Below are positions 36,395 through 45,438 of a stretch of 64,000 nt of DNA, piece after piece. The position numbers and the translations under genes were made by a program. This DNA comes from Maridesulfovibrio sp. Lineage in GTDB: Bacteria > Desulfobacterota > Desulfovibrionia > Desulfovibrionales > Desulfovibrionaceae. The notes under the pieces were generated by a model that saw nothing but the letters and a program-made list of their open reading frames with translations, had not been told where the DNA came from and made no database searches. Positions within the stretch are counted from its first letter, which is position 1, and every line of letters begins with the position of its first letter. The DNA lies in the NCBI RefSeq assembly GCF_963676065.1, contig NZ_OY780933.1, positions 310,001-374,000 of the forward strand, in the 5' to 3' direction.

Positions 36395-37759
36395 ATGAAT
36401 GAATACACAATTTTAGACGAACGTAAGGGGCAGATCCACCGCACGGGCGAGGGAGCACTGGACATTGCCTGCAACCGGGAATCACTCGCCGGAGCTGTCA
36501 GCCAGAGAGCCTGTGTTTTCTGCGGTTCAAGGGTCGTCCTTTACCCCATAGCCGATGCCCTGCACCTGGTGCACGGGCCAATCGGCTGTGCGGTCTACAC
36601 ATGGGATATTCGCGGCGCGCTTTCCAGCGGACCGGAACTGCATCGCCTCTCTTTCTCCACCGACCTGCAGGAGACTGACGTTATCTTCGGCGGTGAGAAA
36701 AAACTGGAAGCGGCCCTCGATGAACTCATTGACCGCCACAGCCCTAAAGCAGCCTTTGTATATTCCACCTGCATAGTAGGCATCATCGGTGATGATCTTG
36801 AAGCGGTCTGTAGAAAAATGTCCGAGAAGAAAGGCATTCCCGTTCTTCCGGTTCAGTCCGAAGGTTTCAAAGGCAGCAAACGCGAAGGTTATCTCGCAGC
36901 ATGTAAAGCCATGTTCAAGCTGGTCGGGACTGAAGATGTTTCAGATGTTTCACCTCTTTCGGTGAACATTCTCGGCGACTTCAACCTTGCCGGGGAAATC
37001 TGGATTATACGTGAATATTTCAGAAAGATGGGGGTGGAAGTCGTTGCCAACATAACCGGCGACGGGCGTGTGAAAGATATCGGGCGCAGCCACGGTGCGG
37101 CCCTTAATCTTGTACAGTGTTCGGGTGCGACATTGGATTTGGCAAAAATGATGAAGGAGAAATACGGCAAGCCTTATATGCGCGTCTCCTACCTCGGCAT
37201 CGAAGATATGGCCGACTCCCTCTATCAGGTTGCTGATTTCTTCAAGGATGTCGACCCGGACATTGTCAAACGCACGGAAGATCTCGTACGGGATGAACTC
37301 TCAAAACTCATGCCCGAGCTTGCCCGCATGCGCAAGGACCTCGAAGGCAAGAAGGTCGCCATGTACGTAGGTGGATCATTCAAGGCTTTCTCCCTGCTCA
37401 AGGCTTTCCGGCACCTAGGTATGAAGGTTGTCATGGTCGGTTCCCAGACCGGAACCAAGGAAGATTACGCTGAACTGGAACGTATCTCTGATCCCGGAAC
37501 GATTCTCGTGGATGATGCAAATCCGCTGGAGCTTTCCGCTTTCATCAAAGAGAAAGACGTCGACATCTTTGTCGGCGGAGTAAAGGAACGCCCCATCGCA
37601 TTCAAAATGGGAGTAGGATTCTGCGACCACAATCACGAGCGCAAAGAAGCCCTTGAAGGCTTTGAAGGAATGCTCAACTTCGCACGAGAAATCCACTCCT
37701 CAGCAATGAGCCCGGTCTGGAATTTTGTCCCCCGTAGAGCCAAGAAGGAAGGAGTATAG
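36395..37759 (+). CDS. nifE: FeMo-co scaffold subunit NifE
   Basis: NifEN converts NifB-co to FeMo-co before insertion into NifDK. The protein is NifD-like: cysteines in RACVFCGSR, HGPIGCAVYTW and YSTCIVGIIGDD bind the P-cluster-like site, and LVQCSGATLDLAKMM carries the cofactor-site cysteine. The C-terminal histidine of NifD (LHSYDSGGPY) is not present at the matching place, where GVGFCDHNHERKEALEGFEGM is found. At 454 residues it is full length. It ends 2 nt before nifN. Confidence 0.96.
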   Translation: MNEYTILDERKGQIHRTGEGALDIACNRESLAGAVSQRACVFCGSRVVLYPIADALHLVHGPIGCAVYTWDIRGALSSGPELHRLSFSTDLQETDVIFGGEKKLEAALDELIDRHSPKAAFVYSTCIVGIIGDDLEAVCRKMSEKKGIPVLPVQSEGFKGSKREGYLAACKAMFKLVGTEDVSDVSPLSVNILGDFNLAGEIWIIREYFRKMGVEVVANITGDGRVKDIGRSHGAALNLVQCSGATLDLAKMMKEKYGKPYMRVSYLGIEDMADSLYQVADFFKDVDPDIVKRTEDLVRDELSKLMPELARMRKDLEGKKVAMYVGGSFKAFSLLKAFRHLGMKVVMVGSQTGTKEDYAELERISDPGTILVDDANPLELSAFIKEKDVDIFVGGVKERPIAFKMGVGFCDHNHERKEALEGFEGMLNFAREIHSSAMSPVWNFVPRRAKKEGV

Positions 37760-37761
37760 CC

Positions 37762-39120
37762 ATGACAACCAAGAGTAAAAATTACACATCAACGACTAAC
37801 GCATGTAAACTCTGCACCCCTCTCGGCGCGTCACTCGCCTTCCGCGGAGTAGAAAGTTCAATTCCTTTCCTGCATGGCTCGCAGGGCTGCGCCACATACA
37901 TGCGCCGTTATATTATCAGCCATTTCCGTGAACCTGTGGATATCGCTTCCTCTGCACTTGGTGAAAAGCACGCTGTATACGGCGGCGGCCCCAACCTCAA
38001 AAAGGGTATCCTCAATGTAATGAAGAAATATGAACCGAAAGTAATCGGAGTGGCAACCACCTGCCTGACCGAAACAATCGGTGATGATGTTCCCATGTAT
38101 CTCAAAGAATTCTTTGATGAATTCGGTGATCTTGATCTGCCTAATATCGTACAGGTTTCAACCCCCAGTTACAATGGAACCCACATGGACGGCTGGCACG
38201 GCGCCGTACGTTCCATGGTCGAACAGCTCTGCACTGAAAAGGCGGAGAATGACGGACACGTGAACATCCTGCCCAACATGGTTTCATGCGAGGATGTTCG
38301 ACACCTCTTTGATATCTGTGAAGATTTCGATTTGAAAGCGACCATCCTGCCTGACATTTCCGAAACCCTCGATGGCCCGGCTTTTGAAAATTACATGAAA
38401 ATCCCCGTGGGCGGGACCCCGGTTGAAGACATCAAAAAGATGTCCGGAGCCGCCGCAACTATTGAGTTAGGCCGCTGCCTGCCCGCAAAAAGCGGCGGAA
38501 CCAGCCTTGAAGAAAGGTTCGATGTAGCCAACCACCGCATAGGTCTGCCTATGGGGCTGCGCGAGACTGACAAATTTTTTGAAACTCTAGAAAGCATTTC
38601 CGGCAACCCTCTCCCTACCCGTTATGAACGCGAAAGAGGCAGGCTGGTCGATGCCTACGTGGACGGCCACAAATACATCTTCGGTAAAAGGGCGGTTGTA
38701 TACGGAGAAGAAGACCTCGTCGTCGGACTTTGCGCTTTCCTTGCCGAGATCGGCGTGGACGTAATCCTTGCCGGAAGCGGCGCTAAGAAAAAGGGCATGG
38801 GCGAAGCAGTTAAAGCCGTTACCGAAGGCGTTGGGCGTACCATGCCTGAAATCCATGAAGGCGTTGACTTTTTTGACATTGCCGAACGGGCTGAGGAACT
38901 GAAACCAGATATGCTCATCGGTCATTCCAAGGGTTACCGCTATGCGAAAGCATGGAACATCCCCCTTATCCGGGTAGGTTTCCCGGTGCATGACCGCTTC
39001 GGCGGACAGCGCATCCCGACTCTGGGATACAGGGGAACACAGTATCTTTTCGATCAGGTTGTCAACGCTATGCTCGGAAAGAAACAGGCAGATAACCCTG
39101 TCGGCTACGGCTACATGTAA
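37762..39120 (+). CDS. nifN: FeMo-co scaffold subunit NifN
   Basis: Beta-like partner of NifE, related to NifK. It has NACKLCTPLGASLAFRGV and FLHGSQGCATYMRRY at the start, matching NifK positions, and VATTCLTETIGDD for the third conserved segment. The length of 452 is standard. AAGGAG stands before the ATG and only 2 nt separate it from nifE, so equal amounts of both subunits are expected. No fused NifX or NifB domain is attached at the C-terminus, unlike some NifN proteins. Confidence 0.95.
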   Translation: MTTKSKNYTSTTNACKLCTPLGASLAFRGVESSIPFLHGSQGCATYMRRYIISHFREPVDIASSALGEKHAVYGGGPNLKKGILNVMKKYEPKVIGVATTCLTETIGDDVPMYLKEFFDEFGDLDLPNIVQVSTPSYNGTHMDGWHGAVRSMVEQLCTEKAENDGHVNILPNMVSCEDVRHLFDICEDFDLKATILPDISETLDGPAFENYMKIPVGGTPVEDIKKMSGAAATIELGRCLPAKSGGTSLEERFDVANHRIGLPMGLRETDKFFETLESISGNPLPTRYERERGRLVDAYVDGHKYIFGKRAVVYGEEDLVVGLCAFLAEIGVDVILAGSGAKKKGMGEAVKAVTEGVGRTMPEIHEGVDFFDIAERAEELKPDMLIGHSKGYRYAKAWNIPLIRVGFPVHDRFGGQRIPTLGYRGTQYLFDQVVNAMLGKKQADNPVGYGYM

Positions 39121-39160
39121 TCAAGGAATTAATTAAAGATACCACGTTAATCACATTCTC

Positions 39161-39222
39161 GGCGAAGCCCTATTAAAACGTTTAAGGCCCCCCGCAGGGT
39201 GCCCCGCGAGACCGCCGAAGGC
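39161..39222 (+). repeat. Intergenic repeat element (GGCGAAGCC...GCCGAAGGC) before nifB
   Basis: It starts with GGCGAAGCCCTATTAAAACG and ends with ACCGCCGAAGGC, with an internal CCCCGCAGGGTGCCCCGCG part. The starting words match elements at 54375-54411 and 56576-56664. It separates nifN from nifB within the same direction of transcription. Confidence 0.65.
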
Positions 39223-39238
39223 AAAAAGGAGATATACC

Positions 39239-40510
39239 ATGACAAAAGATACCACCAAACATCCCTGTTTTAACAAAGAAACCGCAGGCTCCTGTGGACG
39301 TGTACATCTCCCGGTAGCCCCCAAGTGCAACATTCAGTGTAACTACTGCAACCGTAAATACGACTGCGTTAACGAATCCCGCCCCGGTGTGACCAGCGGT
39401 GTGCTGAAGCCTTTTCAGGCTGCCGAATACATGGACGCCGTGCTGGAAAAAGAGCCGCGCATCACGGTAGCAGGTATAGCCGGCCCCGGTGATCCTTTCG
39501 CCAACGCGGAAGAGACCTTGGAAACCATGCGTCTGCTCAATAAAAAGCATCCGCACCTGATTTTCTGCCTCTCTTCCAACGGCATGGGCATCCTTCCTTA
39601 TCTTGACGAGCTCAAGGAACTGGAAGTTTCCCATGTAACCATCACAATCAGCGCGGTCGATCCAGCCATCGGTGCCAAGATTTATTCATGGGTTAAAGAC
39701 GGCAATGTTGTATATCGCGGCGAAAAAGGCGCAAAAGTTTTGCTTGAACGCCAGCTTGCAGCCATCAAAGGATTGAAGGAACGCGGTATTACCGTAAAGG
39801 TCAACTCTATTGTCATCCCCGGAGTGAACGACCATCATATTCCGGAAGTGGCCCGCGTGGCTGCTGAACTCGGCGCGGATATTCAGAACATGATTCCGCT
39901 CAAGCCGACTGAAAACACCAAATTCGCAGACCTGCCCGAACCGGGTCACGAAATGATAAATCCCCTGCGCAAAGAAGCGGGAAAAGTTATCGAACAGATG
40001 ACCCATTGCCGTCGTTGCCGGGCAGATGCAGTCGGCCTGCTGGGTGAAGATAAGTCCGTAGCCCTGTGCGGAACTCTTAAAGCGTGCTCCGAGCTGAACC
40101 CTATTGATGTTAAAGGCCCTCGTCCTTACGTTGCGGTTTCTTCCCGAGAAGGCATGCTGGTCAATCAGCATCTCGGTGAATCAAAGGAATTTTACATCTG
40201 GGCGGAAGACGGTGAAGGCGGATTTAAAATGGTAGAAAAAAGGCCCGCCCCCAAAGCAGGATGCGGTCCGCAGCGCTGGGCAGATCTCGCTGCCACACTC
40301 AGTGACTGTCGCGCGGTTCTCGCAGCTGCCATCGGGGAAACTCCGCAGGAAAAACTGGCTGAAAACGGTATTGTACCGCATATAGTCGGTGGATTCATTG
40401 AAGACGCGCTGGCAACGATTTACAGCGGCGGGAATATGGATATCCACAAAGGTAGACGGGGAAGCATCGCTGACGCCTGCTGCACCGGAACCGGAACCAA
40501 ATGCGGATGA
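39239..40510 (+). CDS. nifB: FeMo-co biosynthesis radical-SAM protein NifB with C-terminal NifX-type domain
   Basis: Fuses two [4Fe-4S] clusters and inserts carbide to give NifB-co, using S-adenosylmethionine. The radical-SAM CxxxCxxC is C30, C34 and C37, and C43 follows before ESRPG (46-50), the NifB-specific motif. GIAGPGDP is at 79-86. A CxxC occurs at MTHCRRCRADAVGL. A NifX/NafY-like domain covers about residues 297-423. The length of 423 is usual for NifB with this domain. It is the complete counterpart of the motif-less paralogue at 34344-35477. Confidence 0.97.
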   Translation: MTKDTTKHPCFNKETAGSCGRVHLPVAPKCNIQCNYCNRKYDCVNESRPGVTSGVLKPFQAAEYMDAVLEKEPRITVAGIAGPGDPFANAEETLETMRLLNKKHPHLIFCLSSNGMGILPYLDELKELEVSHVTITISAVDPAIGAKIYSWVKDGNVVYRGEKGAKVLLERQLAAIKGLKERGITVKVNSIVIPGVNDHHIPEVARVAAELGADIQNMIPLKPTENTKFADLPEPGHEMINPLRKEAGKVIEQMTHCRRCRADAVGLLGEDKSVALCGTLKACSELNPIDVKGPRPYVAVSSREGMLVNQHLGESKEFYIWAEDGEGGFKMVEKRPAPKAGCGPQRWADLAATLSDCRAVLAAAIGETPQEKLAENGIVPHIVGGFIEDALATIYSGGNMDIHKGRRGSIADACCTGTGTKCG

Positions 40511-40566
40511 TCATAATAAATTGCTCCGTGCTGTTTTTATCCAAAAGATAAATTCAGCAACACTGT

Positions 40567-40609
40567 GAAGCCCCCTGCGAAGTTGCTCTTGCCGGGGGTT
40601 TCGCCTTTT
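40567..40609 (+). terminator. Possible terminator after nifB
   Basis: GAAGCCCCC (40567-40575) can pair with GGGGGTTTC (40594-40602), one pair being G-T, and is followed by GCCTTTTG. The loop is 18 nt and the T-run short, so this is a weak candidate for the end of the nif operon. Confidence 0.4.
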
Positions 40610-40702
40610 GAAAGAGGTTCTTATTGGCATCATTTACAGTTACGCTCTCTAGCAATCTTCAGCAAAAACGATTACATTTAAAGGAAAAGACCGGAGCTCA
40701 AA

Positions 40703-41563
40703 ATGAAAACCACCAGCAAAACAGTACTTCTGTTCTTTCTAGTAACCCTTTTTGCAATGACATCAGCTAGGGCTGACGATGTATCAAAAGGAGTTAACTG
40801 CCCGCCGGGATGGAATGACAACCAGAGCGCCCGTGGCGGTAATCTCGTAAAACAGTGTCTCTCTCCCGACCTTGAGTCCAGCATTGAGCTCTACGTAATT
40901 CACGGAAAAAAAATTCAATTGGGCAAGCTGTTGAACAACTGGACTGCTAATATGAAGAGTCAGGGCTTCCCGCTGCAAAAAAAAGTAGCCGAAACCAAAG
41001 GCCATGTATCAGGTGTTCCGGCTCTCTTTCGTGAATACGAAGGGAATAAGAGCGGCAGGGGAATTGAATCATTGCTGGCAGCAAGCCGCCACAACGGAAT
41101 TAATTACGTTTTCCTGAGCAGCTATCCGGCAGCAGACCACGAAACAGAAGGACTGGTCAGGCATTCACTGAACACATGGAATTTTCCAGAAGTTTCAACT
41201 GAAGAAGATACCCCTTACGATTCTCCGAAAAACAAAGGTACCAGCGGAAGCTTCAAAAATATCGGCAGTTGCTGGGTCTGGGGACTTTGGACCGCACCTT
41301 CAGGAGCGTCAGTCGTGATTCTGCCGGATGGAAGGGCAATATTTGACGGACAGATTTCAAAACATTGGCGGCCCAACAAAAAAGAAAGCATCGTGATGGA
41401 AATCCCGGCTGAATGGGGCGGCGGCAGCGCCATCTGGACTCATCCCGAAGGACGTCATGATGTGATTCTTCAGGTTGAATTTCCAAAAACCAGACAGATT
41501 CTGCTCCGCGACTCCTGGGAATATAACTACAAAGGAAAAGCTTTCAAAGCCTGCCACAAATAA
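40703..41563 (+). CDS. Exported protein of unknown function
   Basis: A clear Sec signal peptide (KTTSKTVLLFFLVTLFAMTS) with a likely cleavage site after SARA at about residue 24. The mature part of about 262 residues contains four cysteines (NCPPGW, QCLSP, GSCWVWG, FKACHK), enough for two disulfides, and no membrane helix. I do not recognise a domain. It ends in front of a strong terminator shared with nifA, and starts about 190 nt after nifB, so it may be outside the nif operon. Confidence 0.75.
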   Translation: MKTTSKTVLLFFLVTLFAMTSARADDVSKGVNCPPGWNDNQSARGGNLVKQCLSPDLESSIELYVIHGKKIQLGKLLNNWTANMKSQGFPLQKKVAETKGHVSGVPALFREYEGNKSGRGIESLLAASRHNGINYVFLSSYPAADHETEGLVRHSLNTWNFPEVSTEEDTPYDSPKNKGTSGSFKNIGSCWVWGLWTAPSGASVVILPDGRAIFDGQISKHWRPNKKESIVMEIPAEWGGGSAIWTHPEGRHDVILQVEFPKTRQILLRDSWEYNYKGKAFKACHK

Positions 41564-41582
41564 AATGGTCAACCATAAGAAA

Positions 41583-41617
41583 AGAGCTTTCCACCCGATG
41601 TGGAAAGCTCTCTTTTT
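41583..41617. terminator. Intrinsic terminator between the exported protein and nifA
   Basis: AGAGCTTTCCAC (41583-41594) pairs perfectly with GTGGAAAGCTCT (41600-41611), followed by CTTTTTC. The site lies between convergent genes; the T-run favours the rightward gene, while a short A-run on the other side may serve nifA. Confidence 0.78.
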
Positions 41618-41663
41618 CTCAACCGCAATCCCCATGATCGCGGTATAGCCAGTCAGGAAATTT

Positions 41664-43256
41664 TTAACCCTTTTTCATACGCCGCAGGCGCGCCCGACCT
41701 TCGGCAATCATGGATTCAAGACCGTAACGCTTGACCCTGTATCCCATCTGACGGGCAGAAAGGCCCAAAGTTTCTGCGGCCTTATACTGAATCCACCCAC
41801 TTCTTTCCAAAGCGGCGACAACTTCATTGCGCTCCACTTCCTTGAGCGAAGTACAGTGCGGAAGCGCGTCATTGGAAGCAGGATCGCTGTCTTCTCCGGA
41901 ACTTCCGGGGACTCCGCGCTGGCCCGGAGCAAGGTATGATTTCAAAAATTCAAGGGTGATGTACTCTGAATCGGACATGATAACGAGCCGCTCCAGCAGG
42001 TTCTGCATCTCACGCACATTACCCGGCCAATCATATATCATGAGAGAATCAAGGGCCGCAGGGGTAAAAAACATCTTGCGACCATAATCTTCGGCCATCT
42101 TCTGGATAAAATGATTGAGCAGCCCGGTGATATCTTCTTTACGGTCACGCAGGGGCGGTACGGTAATTGGAAAAATGTTCAACCTATAATATAAGTCCAG
42201 CCGAAATTCATTGTGCTCCACCAGCACTCCGAGATCGCGGTTAGTGGCAGCAAGGATACGCACATCTATATTGCGTGTTTTGTTTGAACCGATTCTTTCC
42301 AGTTCTTTTTCCTGCAAAACCCGCAGGAGTTTGGCCTGAAGTCCCATGGGGAACTCCCCGATCTCATCAAGAAAGATCGTTCCGCCGTCAGCCTCTTCAA
42401 AACGCCCCGGTCTGGTAGCGGAAGCACCGGTAAATGAGCCCTTTTCATGGCCGAAAAGTTCAGATTCAAGCAGATTTTCAGGTATGGAAGCGCAGTTTAC
42501 TTTAATAAAAGGATGCTTGGCGCGATCTGAAAGCTCATGGATTATCTTGGCCATGAGGGTTTTACCAACGCCCGATTCACCAAGCAGCAGAACCGTAGCC
42601 TTAGTGGGTGCAACCTTTTCCAACTGCCGCTGAACCTCGACCATGGCAGAACTATGCCCTACAATGTACAAGCCCTTGGTTTTTTTAGAAATCTGATATT
42701 TGAGGGAGGTATTTTCACGCTTGAGAACCGCCTCGCGCTCTAAGATTTTTTCATTAAGGCTTATAAACTGACCGATGAGAGTAGCTACAATCTTTAAAAA
42801 ATCTACGTCTTCTTCCGCCGCTATCTCATCACCGAAAATACGGTCCACGTTCAGCACGCCGATAGGTTCGCTATGCAGGATAATCGGTACACCGATGAAA
42901 CCGGTTTTAGCCCTCACGATCTTGCGAGCGCCCGTTTTATCAAGGAAAAGAGGTTCTTTGGTTATATCAGGAACATAGTAAGGCTCACCGGTCTGAAAAA
43001 TACGCCCGGTAACCCCTTCATCAAGGCGGTAGACCCCTCTCTGTTTTTCCTCAAGGGAAAGACCGTAGGAGGCATTGATTGAAAGCTGTCTTGTCTCTGG
43101 ATCATAGAGAGTCACTGTCGCCCTCTTCATGCTCAAGTTCTCGGAAAGAATACTGAGAACTCCGTCAAGGGCGGACTCCAGATCAAGCGCCTGCTCAATG
43201 GCCTGACAAATCGCCAGCAACGCGGAAAGCTTTAGTCCATGCAGTGAAGGATACAT
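41664..43256 (-). CDS. nifA: Nif-specific sigma-54-dependent activator NifA
   Basis: Activates -24/-12 nif promoters. Domain order: GAF (about 20-165), AAA+ (about 205-440) with Walker A GESGVGKT and Walker [12 protein letters not shown], and a C-terminal Fis-type helix-turn-helix ([20 protein letters not shown]). The sigma-54 contact loop reads GSFTGA instead of GAFTGA. The linker before the HTH holds only one cysteine, so the C-x4-C oxygen-sensing pair of some NifA proteins is missing. Its promoter (43268-43283) lies so close that the ATG is predicted at +2. Another EBP of the same family is possible, but the position in the nif island supports NifA. Confidence 0.9.
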   Translation of the reverse strand: MYPSLHGLKLSALLAICQAIEQALDLESALDGVLSILSENLSMKRATVTLYDPETRQLSINASYGLSLEEKQRGVYRLDEGVTGRIFQTGEPYYVPDITKEPLFLDKTGARKIVRAKTGFIGVPIILHSEPIGVLNVDRIFGDEIAAEEDVDFLKIVATLIGQFISLNEKILEREAVLKRENTSLKYQISKKTKGLYIVGHSSAMVEVQRQLEKVAPTKATVLLLGESGVGKTLMAKIIHELSDRAKHPFIKVNCASIPENLLESELFGHEKGSFTGASATRPGRFEEADGGTIFLDEIGEFPMGLQAKLLRVLQEKELERIGSNKTRNIDVRILAATNRDLGVLVEHNEFRLDLYYRLNIFPITVPPLRDRKEDITGLLNHFIQKMAEDYGRKMFFTPAALDSLMIYDWPGNVREMQNLLERLVIMSDSEYITLEFLKSYLAPGQRGVPGSSGEDSDPASNDALPHCTSLKEVERNEVVAALERSGWIQYKAAETLGLSARQMGYRVKRYGLESMIAEGRARLRRMKKG

Positions 43257-43267
43257 ATTTGAAGCTT

Positions 43268-43283
43268 AGCAATCCTAGTGCCA
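43268..43283 (-). promoter_or_regulatory. Consensus sigma-54 promoter directly before nifA
   Basis: On the minus strand TGGCACTAGGATTGCT matches TGGCAC-N5-TTGC[A/T] at every position. Only 12 nt (TAAGCTTCAAAT) separate its GC from the ATG, so transcription should begin at or one base before the start codon. This implies a nearly leaderless message or a downstream true start. Confidence 0.88.
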
Positions 43284-43330
43284 TTTTGTTTTTTTTACAT
43301 AATTCCTTTTATTCCTGATAATTATAAAAA

Positions 43331-43361
43331 ATACATTTTTGAAGTTATTCACATTTATGTA
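43331..43361. promoter_or_regulatory. ATGTA/TACAT repeats upstream of nifA
   Basis: TACAT (43332-43336) and ATGTA (43357-43361) form a spaced inverted repeat; ACAT-TT-ATGT (43351-43360) forms a tighter one. They resemble the repeats at 29442-29498 upstream of nifH and lie at a suitable distance for an activator of the nifA promoter or of the divergent gene. Confidence 0.35.
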
Positions 43362-43466
43362 AATTACCGTACTGCAATGAACATTAATGGGAAAAGTCTC
43401 CTCTGATTTTCATAGCCATGATATACTTTAAATATAGAGCTCATTTTCCCTAAAAAAGGAGGCACT

Positions 43467-45410
43467 ATGCATGGCTGGGCTGGCTGGATACTGAGGGTTG
43501 ATCTGGAAAAGACTGAAATAGAAAGACGTGCGCTTGACCCCCGAACTGCGCGGGACTTCCTCGGCGGACGCGGATTAAACTCACTGGTCCTGTTCAATGA
43601 AATCAGCCCGCAGATTGATCCACTCGGGCCTGAAAATGTGTACTGCCTTGGAGCCGGCCCACTTTCGGGCACTCCTCTCGGGTTGACCGGGCGGGTTGAA
43701 GTCAGCACCCTCTCTCCGTACTCCGGCATCCTGGGGGATGGTAATGCCGGTGGATCAATGGCGTTTATGATGAAACGAGCCGGGCTGGATCAGATTGTCA
43801 TCAGCGGAGTTGCGGACTCCCCCTGTTACCTGCTCGTTGAAAACAACAAGGCGGAGCTGCTTGATGCCGAAGAACTCTGGGGACTCTCGGTCTGGGAAAG
43901 CACGGACAGACTACGCGAAAGACACGGCAAATCCGCCAGTGTAGCATGCATCGGTCTGGCGGGTGAGAATCTGGTTCGCATGGCTACAACCATGATTGAT
44001 AAATACGCTTCCGCCGCCCGTGGGTCAGGCGCGGTGCTCGGGTCCAAAAAGATTAAGGCTATTGTTGTCAAAGGCAGTGGAAGAATTTCACTGGCAGACG
44101 AAAATGCGTTCAGGAAAATGGCTGCCGAAGACCGGGAATTTTTTCGTAATTCCGATTTTCAACGTGAAGTGGTCGGACAATACGGGACCCATATCGGCAT
44201 GATGATGTGGGAACCGGGATTCCGTAACTACAAAGAATTCTGGAAGGCTGAGGATGTGCCGGATGAATTGCGCCCGGAATCGTGGAAAAGATTTTCGCTG
44301 GGTCGCCACGGATGCCACGGATGCCATGTTCGCTGTAAGGATCATTACCGCATACCTTCCGGCAAAAGGGCCGGAGAATCGGGTAAGGCAATGGAATACG
44401 AATGTATATTCTGTCTCGGCACCAATTGCGGGATAACCGATCCGGTAGCGATAATGGAGATGGAAAACATATGTGATATCTACGGCATGGACGTGCTGGC
44501 CCTTGGTAACACCATCGCCATGCTTAAGGATTTATACAACAGGGGACTGCTGGAGGGGGAACTGACGGACGGCCTTGATCTGAGCTGGCAGAATCACGCG
44601 GACCAGATTGAGCTGCTGCACCGCACCGCTCAGCGTCAAGGACTGGGCAACCTCGTGGCTGAAGGCATGTATACTCTAGCCAAGCGGTTAGGCGGGCAGG
44701 CAATGGATTATTGCTACCATGTCAAAGGGCTTTCGCGCGGTCCTTATCCCAGCGGAATCTTTTCGCTGGCTCACGCGACCTCCACCCGAGGAGCCGATCA
44801 TCTGCGTGGCCGGTCATGGGCTTTCAGCCAACCGGACCCGGACATGTTCCCTATACTAAATGAACAGGGTCTGCTGCAGGAAAACCCGGATGAAAATCCG
44901 GCCCCGGCAGTAATCACCGGCGAACGCATGACCACACTGGCGGACTGCATCGGACGCTGCAAGGGCGCGGTGAACAACTGGATCAGCGCGGTACCGCTGG
45001 TCTGGAAGAAACCTATTTTTGAAGGTCTGGCTGAGCTGCTGAGTGCGGCAACAGGCATAGGGTACACAACCGAAAAACTTGAGCAGGCTGCTGACCGGGT
45101 TTACGCACTGGAACACGCATTCAACATACGTCAGGGCATAAGCCGTAAAGATGACTGCATGCCGCAAAAACCGGACATCCGGGACACGGCAGAAGGCCGG
45201 GCCGATCTGGAAAAGCATGAAGAACATTTAAGCCGTTATTATGAACTGCGAGGCTACGACCGGCAGGGGCGGCCTACCCCGAAACGGCTTACGGAACTGG
45301 GACTGGCATTTGTGGATCAGGTCCTAAACGCGGATAACGGTTACAAACAATGGGATGGCCCACCCATGTGGAAACTGGAAAATTATCCTCATGGAGGAAA
45401 TCGAAGTTAG
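43467..45410 (+). CDS. Tungsten-type aldehyde:ferredoxin oxidoreductase
   Basis: Oxidises aldehydes to acids and reduces ferredoxin, using a bis-pterin tungsten site and one [4Fe-4S] cluster. N-terminal motifs typical of the family are FLGGRGLNSLVLFNEI and GPLSGTPLGLTGR; the cluster ligands lie in HGCHGCHVRCKDHY with a further cysteine in ADCIGRCKG. The length of 647 is slightly longer than usual (about 605-620). AGGAGG precedes the ATG. It is divergent from nifA; the low-potential ferredoxin it makes could feed nitrogenase, but this is inference. Confidence 0.92.
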   Translation: MHGWAGWILRVDLEKTEIERRALDPRTARDFLGGRGLNSLVLFNEISPQIDPLGPENVYCLGAGPLSGTPLGLTGRVEVSTLSPYSGILGDGNAGGSMAFMMKRAGLDQIVISGVADSPCYLLVENNKAELLDAEELWGLSVWESTDRLRERHGKSASVACIGLAGENLVRMATTMIDKYASAARGSGAVLGSKKIKAIVVKGSGRISLADENAFRKMAAEDREFFRNSDFQREVVGQYGTHIGMMMWEPGFRNYKEFWKAEDVPDELRPESWKRFSLGRHGCHGCHVRCKDHYRIPSGKRAGESGKAMEYECIFCLGTNCGITDPVAIMEMENICDIYGMDVLALGNTIAMLKDLYNRGLLEGELTDGLDLSWQNHADQIELLHRTAQRQGLGNLVAEGMYTLAKRLGGQAMDYCYHVKGLSRGPYPSGIFSLAHATSTRGADHLRGRSWAFSQPDPDMFPILNEQGLLQENPDENPAPAVITGERMTTLADCIGRCKGAVNNWISAVPLVWKKPIFEGLAELLSAATGIGYTTEKLEQAADRVYALEHAFNIRQGISRKDDCMPQKPDIRDTAEGRADLEKHEEHLSRYYELRGYDRQGRPTPKRLTELGLAFVDQVLNADNGYKQWDGPPMWKLENYPHGGNRS

Positions 45411-45438
45411 GTACATCAACCGTTCATAATGACTTTAC

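Noticed and set aside
40621..40702. Sigma-54 promoter before the exported protein (TTGGCATC)
   Set aside because: The GG is not followed by GC at the required 10-nt spacing.
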